Source of the DNA: Idiomarina tyrosinivorans
GTDB lineage: Bacteria > Pseudomonadota > Gammaproteobacteria > Enterobacterales > Alteromonadaceae
Length of the DNA stretch: 64,000 bases
Direction of reading: 5' to 3'
Assembly (NCBI RefSeq): GCF_003987475.1
Contig: NZ_PIQH01000009.1
Span: 62,001 to 126,000 of the forward strand
Under the pieces are notes generated by a model, which had not been told where the DNA came from, searched no databases, and saw only the letters and a list, made by a program, of their open reading frames with translations. The stretch's first letter is position 1; the number at the start of each line of letters is the position of its first letter. Shown in pieces: positions 47,530-58,582 of the stretch. Made by a program: the position numbers and the translations under genes.

Positions 47530-48822
47530 ATGAAACGGATAGTGGTGATTGGAGGAGGAGCCGGAGGGCTCGAATTGGCAACCCAACTGGGAGAGAAGTT
47601 GGGGCGAAAAAAGCAGGCCGAGATTGTTCTGATCGACCGCAACAATACCCACTTATGGAAACCCCTATTGCATGAAGTGGCAGCCGGATCGCTTGATTCC
47701 GACCTAGATGAATTGAGTTACCGTGGCCATGGCGCTCAACATGGATTCCGTTTCTTATTAGGCGACTTCTGCGGCATCGACCGCGATAACAAAACCATTA
47801 CTTTACGGCCGCTCACCGATAGTGATGATGAGCTGGTGTTGGGTGAAAGACATATTTCCTACGATATTGTGGTGTTGGCGATTGGCAGTGTGACCCAGGA
47901 TTTTGGTATTTCGGGAATTGCCGAACATTGTTGGTTCCTGGATTCTACGGAGCAGGCAGAACGCTTCCATCAGAAGTTGTTAAACCAGTTTTTACGGGTT
48001 AACCAGCGGATTGAGGATGGTGCCGAAGAACAACTGAGTGTTGGCATTGTTGGTGGTGGTGCGACGGGGGTAGAGTTGGCCGCTGAACTGGTTCATTCGG
48101 TAAAATTATTGTCGATTTATGGGCTGGATAAGCTCGACCGTTCGCACCTCTCGATTACTCTGTTGGAAGCTGGACCTCGACTATTACCCGCATTACCAGA
48201 ACGTTTAGCGAGCGATGTGGAAAAGCAACTGCAGCAGTTGGGCGTAAACGTGCGAGTGGATACTGCGGTGACATCTGCTCAAGCGGGGCGTTTAGATATT
48301 GGTGATGAGGAACAATTACGCACCGATTTGCAAGTTTGGGCAGCGGGAGTAAAAGCGCCCGAATTCATCTCTGAATTGGGATTGACCACACGCAAAAATA
48401 ACCAGCTAGTTGTTGACCAGTACCTACGCAGTATCGACGACGACAGTATATACGTCATCGGCGATTGTGCCGGCTTCCAAATGGCTGACGACAAATGGAC
48501 GCCGCCGCGTGCACAAACGGCGCACCAAATGGCGGCGACTGCAGCCAAGAATATTCGAAAACAATTGGCTGACAAACCGCTGACGAGTTTCAAATATAAG
48601 GATCGCGGCTCGTTAGTCTCATTGAGTCGCTTTACTGCGGTTGGCAATTTAATGGGAAGTCGCTCGCTGTCGATGACGGTTGAAGGGCGATTAGCGCGAC
48701 TTGCCTATGCCAGCTTATACCGTATGCACCAACGCGCATTACACGGTTGGTGGCGGTTGTTATTAATGCTGCTAATAGACCGAGTCAGTCATGCTTTAAG
48801 ACCACGCTTAAAGCTTCACTGA
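47530..48822 (+). CDS. ndh: Type II NADH dehydrogenase
   Basis: NDH-2 passes electrons from NADH to quinone without pumping protons. The 430 residues (E. coli 434) have the FAD motif IVVIGGGAGGLELA at the N-terminus and the NAD motif GIVGGGATGVELAAE near 170. VIGDCAGF binds FAD, and an amphipathic C-terminal part with RALHGWWRLLLML attaches to the membrane. The ATG at 47530 follows GGGAG. It stands alone between the peptidase terminator and dnaE. Confidence 0.92.
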   Translation: MKRIVVIGGGAGGLELATQLGEKLGRKKQAEIVLIDRNNTHLWKPLLHEVAAGSLDSDLDELSYRGHGAQHGFRFLLGDFCGIDRDNKTITLRPLTDSDDELVLGERHISYDIVVLAIGSVTQDFGISGIAEHCWFLDSTEQAERFHQKLLNQFLRVNQRIEDGAEEQLSVGIVGGGATGVELAAELVHSVKLLSIYGLDKLDRSHLSITLLEAGPRLLPALPERLASDVEKQLQQLGVNVRVDTAVTSAQAGRLDIGDEEQLRTDLQVWAAGVKAPEFISELGLTTRKNNQLVVDQYLRSIDDDSIYVIGDCAGFQMADDKWTPPRAQTAHQMAATAAKNIRKQLADKPLTSFKYKDRGSLVSLSRFTAVGNLMGSRSLSMTVEGRLARLAYASLYRMHQRALHGWWRLLLMLLIDRVSHALRPRLKLH

Positions 48823-48888
48823 GCGTGTACATCAGTGCTGCTATCAGGCAGAATATGACAACCTTATAACGCAAATCACCGAGTCGTC

Positions 48889-51800
48889 ATGGCACAACCC
48901 AGTTTTATTCATTTGCACATTCACAGCGACTTTTCCATGGTCGACGGACTACCTAAAGTCGCGCCGATCTGCCAGCGCGTAGCAGAGCTTGAAATGCCCG
49001 CCTTGGCGATCACCGATGCAATGAATTTCTGTGGTCTAGTGCGCTACTATCGCACCGCCCATCAACAGGGACTGAAGCCGATTATTGGCGTCGACCTATG
49101 GGTGCAGAGCGACTACTGCAACGAAGAACCGTTTCGGTTGACTGCGTTGGCGATGAATAACGAAGGCTATCAGCAACTCACCCAACTTATTTCAAAAGCC
49201 TATTTACGCGGTCATGTACGTGGCAAACCGCTGATCGATAAAGATTGGTTGGCGCAGCATAACGAAGGTGTGCTGCTATTATCTGGGGCGCGCTACGGCG
49301 ATATTGGTAAAGCCTTACTGGCTGGCCATAAAGAGCCGTTGCAGCAGATGCTTGATTTCTATCAACGGTATTTTCCCGACCGTTTCTACCTCGAGTTAAC
49401 CCGAACCGGGCGTCCCAATGAAGAAGAGTATTTACACGCGGCCGTGGCGCTAGCCGGGGAACAGCAATTGCCGGTTGTTGCCACAAACGATGTAGTGTTT
49501 TTGGACAGCAAAGATTTTGAACCGCACGAAATTCGGGTCGCCATTCATGACGGTTACACGCTGGACGATAAACGGCGTCCAAAGAATTACTCTGAACAGC
49601 AGTATCTGCGCAGTGCTGAGGAAATGCAGGCATTGTTTGCCGACATTCCAGCCGCGCTAGAAAACAGTGTAGAGATTGCAAAGCGCTGTAACGTGACAAT
49701 CCGTCTGGACGAATATTTCTTGCCCGAGTTTCCTACCGGTGAGATGAGCACTGCTGATTTCCTCGTAAAAGTCTCGCGCGAAGGCTTAGAGGAGCGTCTT
49801 GCGTTCTTGTTCCCAGATGAGCAGGAGCGCGCCGCCAAGCGCGGTGAGTATGACCAGCGTTTAGAAACCGAATTAACGGTTATCAACAATATGGGGTTCC
49901 CCGGTTACTTCTTGATCGTGATGGAGTTTATCCAGTGGTCAAAAGATAATGGTATTCCGGTCGGTCCCGGGCGCGGCTCAGGTGCGGGTTCATTGGTGGC
50001 TTACGCATTGAAGATCACCGATCTTGACCCGTTAGAATTTGACTTACTTTTTGAACGTTTCTTGAACCCAGAACGGGTATCAATGCCAGATTTCGATGTC
50101 GACTTCTGTATGGATCGCCGCGATGAGGTGATCGATCATGTGGCTGAACTGTACGGTCGTGATGCGGTGTCTCAGATTATCACCTTCGGTACGATGGCGG
50201 CAAAAGCGGCAATTCGCGACGTGGGCCGGGTTTTAGGTCATCCCTATGGGTTTGTTGATAAAATTTCGAAGTTAGTGCCGGGTGACCCGGGGATGACACT
50301 GGCAAAAGCGTTTGAGGTTGAACCGCAATTAGAAGACATTTATCAGCAAGATGAGGACGTGAAAGAACTCATCGATCGCGCAAGGATACTCGAAGGGGTT
50401 ACAAGGAATGCCGGCAAACATGCGGGTGGGGTGGTTATTTCGCCGACCAAGATCACCGATTTTTCGCCGTTGTATTGCGATGAAGAAGGTTTAAACCCGG
50501 TTACCCAATTCGATAAAAACGATGTTGAAGCTGCCGGTTTGGTAAAATTTGACTTCCTAGGCTTGCGCACGCTGACGATCATCCAGTGGGCGCTTGAAAT
50601 GGTCAATCGGCGCCGCGCTAAAGATCAGCTAGAACCGGTCGACATTAGCGCAATCCCGTTGGTCGACAAAGCGTCGTTTACGCTGCTGAAAAAAGCCGAG
50701 ACTACCGCTGTGTTTCAGCTAGAGTCGCGCGGGATGAAAGAGCTGATTAAGCGCCTGCAACCGGACAGTTTTGAGGATATTATCGCCTTGGTCGCACTGT
50801 TCCGCCCGGGTCCTTTGCAATCCGGAATGGTGGATAACTTTATCGACCGTAAGCACGGCCGAGAAGCTATCTCTTACCCAGACGCTGAATATCAGCACGA
50901 CTCGCTAAAACCCATTCTAGAGCCCACCTACGGAGTTATCCTGTACCAAGAGCAGGTGATGCAGATCGCCCAGGTGTTAGCAGGGTACACGCTGGGTGGC
51001 GCCGATTTGCTGCGCCGAGCGATGGGTAAGAAAAAGCCAGAGGAAATGGCGAAGCAGCGTGAAGTTTTCCAAAAGGGCGCGGCGGAAAATAACATCGACC
51101 CTGAATTAGCGATTAAAATCTTTGATCTGGTAGAAAAATTCGCAGGGTATGGTTTCAATAAATCGCACTCGGCAGCTTATGCGTTGGTATCCTATCAAAC
51201 CTTATGGATGAAGACCCATTATCCAGCAGAATTCATGGCCGCCGTAATGTCTGCGGATATGGATAATACCGATAAGATTGTTACCTTGGTTGATGAGTGC
51301 GATAACATGGGACTGACAATTTTGCCGCCAGACGTCAACGTGGGTCACTATAAATTCAGCGTCGATGAGCAACAACGAGTGGTGTACGGTATTGGCGCCA
51401 TCAAAGGCGTGGGTGAGGGACCCATCGCATCCATTATTGCAGCGCGAGAAGCCGATGGGCCATTCTCTGATTTGTTCGATTTCTGCTGTCGGGTGGATCT
51501 GAAAAAGCTCAATCGACGGGTATTGGAACGTTTAATTAAAGCCGGTGCGATGGATCAGTTAGGGCCGCACCGCGCAGCATTGCTGGCAACCCTTGAAAAG
51601 GCGATGCGCCAAGCTGAACAGCACCACCAAGCGGAGGCTATGGGGCAGTCCGATTTGTTTGGCGTACTCACTACGGAGCCAGAAAAAGTCGAGCATGCCT
51701 TTGAAAATGTGCCACAATGGTCAGAAGCGGTATGGTTAGAGGGCGAGAGAGAAACGCTCGGGTTATACCTAACCGGCCATCCGATTAATCGCTTCCGCGC

Positions 51801-52365
51801 AGAATTAAGGCACTATGTCGCCGGCACTATCAGTGATGTCACGCCAACTGGACGCGACAAATTCACTACCGCTGCGGGGCTGGTAATAGGCGTTAGAACG
51901 CTGGTCAATAAAAAGGGCCAACGTTGGGCTATTGTTACCTTAGATGACAAAACCGCGCGCATGGATGTGCGTTTGTTTAGCCAAGAATACGAAAACTACC
52001 AACATCTACTGGAAAAAGACCGTATTTTGTGGGTAAAAGGAGAGGTCAGCTTTGATGATTTCAGTGGTGGCAATACAATGACCGCCAGAGAAGTCATGAC
52101 CATAGAACAGGCGCGCGCGAGTTACGTCAAGCATTTAGCGATTGAACTGCGCCAAGAAGCCTGTGATGAACAGTTATTAGCGCGCTTGCAACAAGTGATG
52201 AGCCCCTTTAAAGCGGGCTCTTGTCCAGTTCGCTTCCGTTACTTACGGGCGGAAGCAGAAGCCGAATTGCAAGTGGCGACTCAGTGGTTCGTCAATCCAT
52301 CTGACGAACTGATACACGAATTACAGCAACTGTTGGGTGAACAACACGTTGCCTTAGCGTTTTAA
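48889..52365 (+). CDS. dnaE: DNA polymerase III alpha subunit
   Basis: DnaE is the replicative polymerase. The 1158 residues (E. coli 1160) comprise a PHP domain ([13 protein letters not shown]), the palm with [14 protein letters not shown] and the catalytic aspartates in MPDFDVDFC, the fingers with [13 protein letters not shown], a beta-clamp-binding stretch near 920 (QSDLFG), an OB fold and a C-terminal tau-binding region. It is the DnaE1 type with no intein. It is followed 15 bases later by accA, the usual order in gammaproteobacteria. Confidence 0.98.
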   Translation: MAQPSFIHLHIHSDFSMVDGLPKVAPICQRVAELEMPALAITDAMNFCGLVRYYRTAHQQGLKPIIGVDLWVQSDYCNEEPFRLTALAMNNEGYQQLTQLISKAYLRGHVRGKPLIDKDWLAQHNEGVLLLSGARYGDIGKALLAGHKEPLQQMLDFYQRYFPDRFYLELTRTGRPNEEEYLHAAVALAGEQQLPVVATNDVVFLDSKDFEPHEIRVAIHDGYTLDDKRRPKNYSEQQYLRSAEEMQALFADIPAALENSVEIAKRCNVTIRLDEYFLPEFPTGEMSTADFLVKVSREGLEERLAFLFPDEQERAAKRGEYDQRLETELTVINNMGFPGYFLIVMEFIQWSKDNGIPVGPGRGSGAGSLVAYALKITDLDPLEFDLLFERFLNPERVSMPDFDVDFCMDRRDEVIDHVAELYGRDAVSQIITFGTMAAKAAIRDVGRVLGHPYGFVDKISKLVPGDPGMTLAKAFEVEPQLEDIYQQDEDVKELIDRARILEGVTRNAGKHAGGVVISPTKITDFSPLYCDEEGLNPVTQFDKNDVEAAGLVKFDFLGLRTLTIIQWALEMVNRRRAKDQLEPVDISAIPLVDKASFTLLKKAETTAVFQLESRGMKELIKRLQPDSFEDIIALVALFRPGPLQSGMVDNFIDRKHGREAISYPDAEYQHDSLKPILEPTYGVILYQEQVMQIAQVLAGYTLGGADLLRRAMGKKKPEEMAKQREVFQKGAAENNIDPELAIKIFDLVEKFAGYGFNKSHSAAYALVSYQTLWMKTHYPAEFMAAVMSADMDNTDKIVTLVDECDNMGLTILPPDVNVGHYKFSVDEQQRVVYGIGAIKGVGEGPIASIIAAREADGPFSDLFDFCCRVDLKKLNRRVLERLIKAGAMDQLGPHRAALLATLEKAMRQAEQHHQAEAMGQSDLFGVLTTEPEKVEHAFENVPQWSEAVWLEGERETLGLYLTGHPINRFRAELRHYVAGTISDVTPTGRDKFTTAAGLVIGVRTLVNKKGQRWAIVTLDDKTARMDVRLFSQEYENYQHLLEKDRILWVKGEVSFDDFSGGNTMTAREVMTIEQARASYVKHLAIELRQEACDEQLLARLQQVMSPFKAGSCPVRFRYLRAEAEAELQVATQWFVNPSDELIHELQQLLGEQHVALAF

Positions 52366-52380
52366 AGGTGTGAGCGATTC

Positions 52381-53337
52381 ATGAGTCTTAATTTTCTTGA
52401 TTTTGAGCAACCCATTGCTGAGCTTCAGGCACAAATTGAAGAGCTTAAAACGGTCGGCAGAAAGGGCGATTTAGACATCGACTTGGAAGAAGAAGTCAGC
52501 CGATTGCAGGCTAAAAGCCGCGAATTAACCGAGAAGATTTTCTCCGAGTTAGGTCCGTGGCAGTCGGCGCAGATGGCTCGCCATCCGCTGCGCCCTTATA
52601 CCCTCGATTACATCAGTAAAATCTTTACCGAATTTGATGAGTTAGCAGGGGATCGAACGTTTGCCAATGATGAAGCGATTGTTGGTGGCATTGCGCGACT
52701 GGATGGTCAGCCGGTGATGATTATCGGCCAGCAGAAGGGCCGTGAGACCAAAGAAAAAATTCGCCGCAATTTTGGCATGCCAAAACCCGAGGGTTATCGC
52801 AAAGCGTTGCGCATGATGGAAATGGCAGAACGTTTTTCGATGCCCATCATTACCTTTATCGATACGCCAGGGGCCTACCCCGGTATTGGTGCGGAAGAGC
52901 GCGGACAAAGTGAAGCGATAGCGCGTAACCTTAAAGTGATGGCGCGTCTTAGCGTACCGATTGTATGTACCGTCATCGGTGAGGGCGGTTCTGGCGGCGC
53001 ATTAGCAATTGGTGTCGGTGACCGAGTGAACATGTTGCAATACAGCACGTATTCGGTGATTTCTCCCGAAGGTTGTGCATCAATCTTGTGGAAAAGCGCC
53101 AGTAAAGCGCCGTTAGCTGCTGAAGCAATGGGCGTTACCGCAGGACGTAGCTTGGAATTAGGTCTGATTGATTCGGTGATTGAAGAGCCGCTGGGTGGCG
53201 CGCATCGTGATCCGGACGAAATGGCTAAGCGCTTGAAACAACAAATCAGCAAAGACCTGCAAGCACTAATGAAATTGGACAAAAGCGAGCTGCTTGACCA
53301 GCGTTACAAAAAGCTTATGTCCTTTGGTTATTGCTAA
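52381..53337 (+). CDS. accA: Acetyl-CoA carboxylase carboxyltransferase alpha subunit
   Basis: AccA with AccD transfers the carboxyl group from biotin to acetyl-CoA, forming malonyl-CoA for fatty acid synthesis. The 318 residues (E. coli 319) open with [13 protein letters not shown] and carry [20 protein letters not shown] and the glycine-rich [12 protein letters not shown] oxyanion region. The start is ATG at 52381. It lies between dnaE and tilS and is co-directional with both. Confidence 0.98.
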   Translation: MSLNFLDFEQPIAELQAQIEELKTVGRKGDLDIDLEEEVSRLQAKSRELTEKIFSELGPWQSAQMARHPLRPYTLDYISKIFTEFDELAGDRTFANDEAIVGGIARLDGQPVMIIGQQKGRETKEKIRRNFGMPKPEGYRKALRMMEMAERFSMPIITFIDTPGAYPGIGAEERGQSEAIARNLKVMARLSVPIVCTVIGEGGSGGALAIGVGDRVNMLQYSTYSVISPEGCASILWKSASKAPLAAEAMGVTAGRSLELGLIDSVIEEPLGGAHRDPDEMAKRLKQQISKDLQALMKLDKSELLDQRYKKLMSFGYC

Positions 53338-53343
53338 ACCTTT

Positions 53344-54684
53344 ATGGCGCAGACGCTGTATCAGCAGTTTGCACATCAACTGGACTCATTAGCACTGCGC
53401 CCAGAGCAACAAATTGTCGTGGCTCTGGGCGGTGGTGCTGATTCGCAAACTGTACTGCATTTAACGCTTGAGTATTTGCGGCAGCACCCACAGCTACGCC
53501 AGCCGTTGGCAATTCATCTCGACCACCATTTCCACCCGGACTCTAGCCAGTGGGCAAACGCTTTACAGAATGCAGTAAAAGATTTGCCCTTGGCGTGTCA
53601 CTTTGAATCTCTTGCGGTGCCGATTGCGGCTAGGCAGAGTAAAGAGGCGGCTGGTCGGGAACGTCGTTACCAACGTCTTGCAGAATTGACGGAAAGTGAC
53701 GCGGTGATTTTGCTGGGCCATCATCGTAATGATCAAATCGAGACCTTCCTATTACAAGCAAAACGCGGCAGCGGACCGCGTGGCTTAGCGGCGATGGCTG
53801 CTGTTAGCCCCTTTGTGGAGCAACGACTTTTAGTCAGGCCATTGTTGCCGGTGAGTAAAGCCGAGATCATCCGCTATGCGCAACAACATCAATTGTTCTG
53901 GATTGAGGATGACACCAATTACGACACAGCGATGGATCGTAATTTTTTGCGCCACGATATTGTGCCGCTGTTAGAACAGCGCTGGCCGCAGTTTGGGCAA
54001 AGCATTATGCGCTCCGCGGCACTGTGTGCTGAACAAGATGCCTTAGCGGCGGAACTGTTAACGCCCTACTGCCAGCCACTGCAGAGCAATGGTAATGGGC
54101 TAGCAATAGCCGCTTTGCAAGGACACAGTGCCGCGCTCCAACGCGCAATACTGCGCCATTGGTTATCGGGCTTAGCTTCGATAATGCCCAGCTATCAACA
54201 GCTTGAGCAAATTCGGCAACAAGCAATAAGCGCGCAGATGGACTCACAACTCACGGTATCTTGGGCCGGACAAGCGGTGCGCTATTATCAGCAGGCATTA
54301 TTCTGGACGCCTGAACTTCCGGATATTGCTGAACTGTGCCAATGGCGCCAATCTTGGCTACCCCAACAGTCGCTTAGGTTGCCAAAGCCACTAGGTCAGT
54401 TGCGTCCATTAACGACCTTGAATGCGTCCGTCCAAGTCGGATTTTCTCATCCGAAAGGCAAGCTTTATCAAGCCCATCGCGAGGGCGGGAAAGTGCTCGG
54501 CGACTGGTTAAAACAAGCAAAAATAGCGCCGTGGCTTCGCAATCGTTGGCCGTTGCTTGAATGGCGCGATATATGGTTGGTTCCTGGGGTCGGAGCGTTT
54601 GCTAAACAACCACAAAATGCGCTGGCAAAACAGTGGCAAGAGGCTGCAGTGCAGTGGCAATGGAGTAAAGATTTTGCCGATTAA
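53344..54684 (+). CDS. tilS: tRNA(Ile)-lysidine synthase
   Basis: TilS converts C34 of the CAU-anticodon isoleucine tRNA to lysidine. The 446 residues have the N-terminal PP-loop domain, here VALGGGADS where most family members have SGGxDS; the aspartate and final serine are kept. Other landmarks are SKEAAGRERRYQ, LGHHRNDQIETFLL and DDTNYD with NFLRHDIVP. TilS substrate-binding domains follow from about 240. The ATG at 53344 is six bases after the accA stop. The 3' end overlaps the next gene by 11 bases. Confidence 0.95.
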   Translation: MAQTLYQQFAHQLDSLALRPEQQIVVALGGGADSQTVLHLTLEYLRQHPQLRQPLAIHLDHHFHPDSSQWANALQNAVKDLPLACHFESLAVPIAARQSKEAAGRERRYQRLAELTESDAVILLGHHRNDQIETFLLQAKRGSGPRGLAAMAAVSPFVEQRLLVRPLLPVSKAEIIRYAQQHQLFWIEDDTNYDTAMDRNFLRHDIVPLLEQRWPQFGQSIMRSAALCAEQDALAAELLTPYCQPLQSNGNGLAIAALQGHSAALQRAILRHWLSGLASIMPSYQQLEQIRQQAISAQMDSQLTVSWAGQAVRYYQQALFWTPELPDIAELCQWRQSWLPQQSLRLPKPLGQLRPLTTLNASVQVGFSHPKGKLYQAHREGGKVLGDWLKQAKIAPWLRNRWPLLEWRDIWLVPGVGAFAKQPQNALAKQWQEAAVQWQWSKDFAD

Positions 54685-55555
54685 AGACCAGCGCAAAGCG
54701 ATAATACTGGGATTACTCGCGGTGTTGTTGTGGTCGACTGTTGCTACCGCATTTAAAATTGCCCTGCAATACCTCACGCCAATGCAATTATTATTGCTCG
54801 CCAGTATGGTAACGGTAGGGTTCTTAACGTTGGTGATCAGCGTTCAACGTCGCTGGCGCGAAGCCTTAGAACTGGCGCAACGGCGAGGCTGGCGCTACCT
54901 CGTATTTGGGTTAATTAATCCCTGTGCCTACTACTGGGCACTGTTTTCGGCGTATGACGTATTGCCCGCGCAACAAGCGCAAGCGATCAACTACAGTTGG
55001 GCGCTAACCACAACATTGTTGGCTGTACCTATTCTAAAACAACCGTTACGGCGGCAAGAGATACTCGCCTTGGCTATTGCCTACGCAGGCGTAGTGCTCA
55101 TTGCCACTGGCGGTCAGTGGGACCTTGCAAAGACGCACTGGGGTGGTGTCGGAATGGCATTGTTGAGTACAGTGCTATGGGCTTTTTATTGGCTATTCAG
55201 TGCGCGCAATGACGATCCACCCATTCTCGCGTTGTGGCTTGCGTTCACGGCGTCGTTGCCATTTTTGTGGGGGCTGCAATGGTTCACAGATGCTACTTGG
55301 CAATGGCAATGGCAGAGTTTTGCCGCAGGTTTATACGTTGGCTTGTTTGAGATGGGCGTAACGTTTTTATTGTGGCTTTATGCCATGCGTTACGCGGAAC
55401 GCACAGCGCCTTTATCAACACTGATTTTCCTGTCGCCGTTCTTATCGTTAATTCTGATCGCCAGTTTATTGAATGAGACCATTCAGAGTACGACGGTGAT
55501 AGGTTTAATCGCTATTTGCTGTGGCTTGTTGCTGCAACGTCGTCGGCGTGTATAA
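54674..55555 (+). CDS. EamA-family (DMT) transporter
   Basis: The 293-residue membrane protein has about ten hydrophobic segments in two EamA repeats (AIILGLLAVLLWSTVATAF and GVGMALLSTVLWAFYWLF mark their starts). The likely start is a TTG at 54674 with GGAG eight bases upstream, overlapping tilS by 11 bases; longer in-frame versions read into tilS and are discarded. These transporters export amino acids, metabolites or drugs, but the substrate cannot be told. The 3' end overlaps the convergent diguanylate cyclase by 51 bases. Confidence 0.9.
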   Translation: MPIKDQRKAIILGLLAVLLWSTVATAFKIALQYLTPMQLLLLASMVTVGFLTLVISVQRRWREALELAQRRGWRYLVFGLINPCAYYWALFSAYDVLPAQQAQAINYSWALTTTLLAVPILKQPLRRQEILALAIAYAGVVLIATGGQWDLAKTHWGGVGMALLSTVLWAFYWLFSARNDDPPILALWLAFTASLPFLWGLQWFTDATWQWQWQSFAAGLYVGLFEMGVTFLLWLYAMRYAERTAPLSTLIFLSPFLSLILIASLLNETIQSTTVIGLIAICCGLLLQRRRRV

Positions 55556-56455
55556 ACAGTTTTTTCCTGCCGCCTTGGCGTGATAAAGCTGTTCATCGGC
55601 TGCAGCGATAACGGATTCTACGTGCTCGCCCACGTTGATAAGTACCGCGCCTGCACTGGTTGCCAATTGGTAGGCATTGAGCTCGCTATCTAACGTCATA
55701 GCGCGTTGAATGCGTTGATAAACCGACTCACTATCTTCCAGTGGCGTATTCTCCAACACCAAAATAAACTCGTCGCCGCCGAAGCGAAAAACCTGATCAG
55801 TATCACGCACCACCCGCTTCAACAATTGCGCATAGTGTCGCAAAATGTCATCGCCAACAGCATGCCCAAACTTATCGTTAACGCGCTTAAAGCCGTCTAA
55901 ATCTAACAACATAACAGTATGTGTTAGGCGCGGTCTGCGGTTCACCTGAAGGCATAAGTGTTCAATCACTTCTTCCAACAGGTTGCGATTACCAAGGTGG
56001 GTCAAGTGGTCGCGAACCGCTTGTTGTCGCACGTCAGCGAAACGCATACTATTGAAAAGTGGAAACGCGAGTTGCTGATGGCAGTGCTCAAGACGGCGTT
56101 TTTGCATCGTTGTGAGCGGTGTTTTCAAGCCATAGCGGACTTGCCCAAGATAATGGTTATCAGCGTACAGTAGCGTCGCATGCTCATACGCAGGGTTTTG
56201 GTGATGACTGATTAGGGTAAATACTTGGTCATCGGTGATAACTTGTAATGAAACAACGTTAAAGTGTTCACGAATATGGCAAGCATACAGGCTCAGTAAT
56301 TGCTCAATATCTAACGTGGTTTGTAATACCTCAGAAAGCGAGCGATGCTGTTCACGAATAGACGTACTGGATGTCATGGTAGACACCAGTGACTCTTCGG
56401 TCATGTTATGCGGGTTCACATTTTTAAACGAGGTCAATTTGCCTAACATCGTCAT
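55505..56455 (-). CDS. Diguanylate cyclase with GAF-like N-terminal domain
   Basis: The 316-residue soluble protein has an N-terminal region (about 35-150) with the strand-helix pattern of a GAF-type sensor, then a GGDEF domain (from about 160). DHLTHLGNRN, LLDLDGFKRVND and FRFGGDEF are intact, so it should make cyclic di-GMP. RDTD lies five residues before the active site and forms the RxxD inhibitory site, so product inhibition is likely. There is no membrane segment or EAL domain. The 3' end overlaps the EamA gene. Confidence 0.92.
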   Translation of the reverse strand: MTMLGKLTSFKNVNPHNMTEESLVSTMTSSTSIREQHRSLSEVLQTTLDIEQLLSLYACHIREHFNVVSLQVITDDQVFTLISHHQNPAYEHATLLYADNHYLGQVRYGLKTPLTTMQKRRLEHCHQQLAFPLFNSMRFADVRQQAVRDHLTHLGNRNLLEEVIEHLCLQVNRRPRLTHTVMLLDLDGFKRVNDKFGHAVGDDILRHYAQLLKRVVRDTDQVFRFGGDEFILVLENTPLEDSESVYQRIQRAMTLDSELNAYQLATSAGAVLINVGEHVESVIAAADEQLYHAKAAGKNCLYTPTTLQQQATANSD

Positions 56456-56614
56456 ACTGCGTTGGCCTGTGCTATGGTTGATTACAAGTGCTTGTGACTA
56501 TACAAAAATGATGCCAAATGTTAAATAGTCATAAAAAACATTAAGTTACGAACATCGTGAGACAGCGTTGAAATTTTGACGCTGGGATAAGAATGGAATT
56601 TCTGGAGCGTTTTT

Positions 56615-58582
56615 GTGAACGGAACCTTTGTCAGTCTGTTACTGCTATTAATGGTCGCTGTCACCTTAGTGTGGGCGTTCCGACGCCTTAAATTGCCTGC
56701 AATTTTGGCGTACCTGTGCGCCGGGATTATTGTCGGACCTGACGTTACGGGCTGGATAGCGTCTCCGGATGATTATCACTTTATTGCAGAGCTCGGCATC
56801 GTGTTACTACTGTTCTCGCTTGGGCTAGAGTTTTCGTTGCCTAAAATGCTGGCGATGCGGCGTTGGGTATTTGCGTTAGGGGGCTTGCAAGTTGCCTTGT
56901 GTGGGGCGTTATTCTTTGCCATTTTGTACTGGCTAACCGCGTCCTGGATGAGCGCGCTAGTGATGTCGGGGGCGCTTGCTTTGTCCTCCACCGCGGTGGT
57001 GATTAAACAATTAAAAGAAAGCGGGCAGACCAGCGGTCGGCGCGGGCAAATGGCCGTCGCGGTGCTGCTATTTCAAGATCTCGCCGTGGTTCCGCTGTTG
57101 ATCATCATTCCCTTGCTTGCTCAGCATAGCGCTGAGGGAATTTGGCAAAGCCTAGGTTGGGCATTGGGCAAAGGGATTGCCGTTATATTGGTGTTATTGG
57201 CGATAGGCAAATGGGTATTACCAACGGTCTTCAAGGAAGTCGCAAAGCAACGCACTGACGAGTTATTTGTACTAGCGACGCTGATGGTTGCACTGCTTGC
57301 TGGTGGCCTGACTTATGCGTTTGGGCTGTCCATGGCATTAGGGGCGTTTTTAGCCGGGATGATGCTTGGTGAAAGCCAGTACCGCCATCAGCTTGAGGCC
57401 GATATTCGACCTTTTCGCGATATTTTGATGGGGCTATTTTTTACCACCATTGGCATGCAGTTGCCGTTGGCAGGCTTTGCTAGCCAGCTTCACTGGGTTT
57501 TGGCTGGGCTGACATTAATGGCGCTGATTAAAATTTTAGTGATTCGTTGGCTGGCAAAGCAATTAGGTGAAAAGCCCATCAATGCATGGGGCAGTGCGAT
57601 TGCATTGTTCCAAATGGGAGAGTTCGGTTTTGTTATTGTTTCCCTCGCTGTCGCGCAAGGTATTCTAGCGCAGCAATATGCCACTATCATGGTTGGCATC
57701 GGGGTCTTTAGTATGGCCATCACGCCTTCGATTATTCAACGTTTAGACGGCTTGTTGGCGCGTTGCTTTACCGCGCGCTCTGAATTTCCTGATATTGAGG
57801 AACAAGTGACCAATCAACCACAACCCGCGCAGGCGGCAGTGATTTGTGGCTTTGGTCGGGTAGGGCAAACCGTTAGTCGATTCCTCCAAGCTGAGGGGAT
57901 TGCGCACATTGCCGTCGACAGCGATCCACTGCGGGTCCACGAGGCGATAGCCGGTGGCGCACCCGTTTACTACGGCGATAGCAGTAAACGCGATATTTTA
58001 AAGGCGGTGGGGGTAGAGTCTGCTCCCTTAGTCATCATTAGTTTTGCCGATGATCTCCGTGCAATCGAAGTGTTGCGGGTTATTCGGCAGCTCAATAACG
58101 AGGCTTATGTGATTGTCCGAAGTCGTGATGATTTGCGCTTACAGCAACTGCAGGAAGCCGGAGCCTCTCAAGTGGTGCCTGACACCCTAGAGGCAAGCCT
58201 GATGCTGATCTCGCAGATTTTGTCCCGCTCTGGTGTACCGATTCGACGTATCTTGGCACGGTTAGAACAGGAACGCCGAAACCATTACGGCGATATGCAC
58301 GGTTTCTACCCTGGGGAAACCACCGATATGGCGCCAGAGAAGTTGGACAAACTGGAATTCCTGCATGCGGTGACGTTAACCGATAATGCCTATGCTGTAG
58401 ACAAACCGTTGTTGCAATTGGGGCTGGATGAACGCGGAGTGGCCGTCAAGGCGTTGCGAAGAGAGGGTGTTGAAATTGACGAACCCGCTTATCAAATACG
58501 CTTACAAGCAAACGACGTCGTTTTGCTAAGCGGCAAGCCGCAAGCGGTGGAAGCGGCAGAAAATTATTTACTTGAGGGTTGA
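56615..58582 (+). CDS. Kef-type monovalent cation/proton antiporter (CPA2)
   Basis: The 655 residues hold a CPA2 membrane domain (about 1-385, about 12 hydrophobic segments, with LAYLCAGIIVGPDVTG and ALSSTAVVIKQL), a TrkA-N nucleotide-binding domain (about 405-525, VICGFGRVGQTVSRFL) and a TrkA-C domain (about 570-655). This is the KefB/KefC/YbaL plan for potassium or sodium export gated by a cytosolic ligand. The start is a GTG at 56615 with GGAG eight bases before it. Whether glutathione adducts gate it cannot be read from the sequence. The end overlaps the convergent patatin gene by 19 bases. Confidence 0.93.
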   Translation: MNGTFVSLLLLLMVAVTLVWAFRRLKLPAILAYLCAGIIVGPDVTGWIASPDDYHFIAELGIVLLLFSLGLEFSLPKMLAMRRWVFALGGLQVALCGALFFAILYWLTASWMSALVMSGALALSSTAVVIKQLKESGQTSGRRGQMAVAVLLFQDLAVVPLLIIIPLLAQHSAEGIWQSLGWALGKGIAVILVLLAIGKWVLPTVFKEVAKQRTDELFVLATLMVALLAGGLTYAFGLSMALGAFLAGMMLGESQYRHQLEADIRPFRDILMGLFFTTIGMQLPLAGFASQLHWVLAGLTLMALIKILVIRWLAKQLGEKPINAWGSAIALFQMGEFGFVIVSLAVAQGILAQQYATIMVGIGVFSMAITPSIIQRLDGLLARCFTARSEFPDIEEQVTNQPQPAQAAVICGFGRVGQTVSRFLQAEGIAHIAVDSDPLRVHEAIAGGAPVYYGDSSKRDILKAVGVESAPLVIISFADDLRAIEVLRVIRQLNNEAYVIVRSRDDLRLQQLQEAGASQVVPDTLEASLMLISQILSRSGVPIRRILARLEQERRNHYGDMHGFYPGETTDMAPEKLDKLEFLHAVTLTDNAYAVDKPLLQLGLDERGVAVKALRREGVEIDEPAYQIRLQANDVVLLSGKPQAVEAAENYLLEG

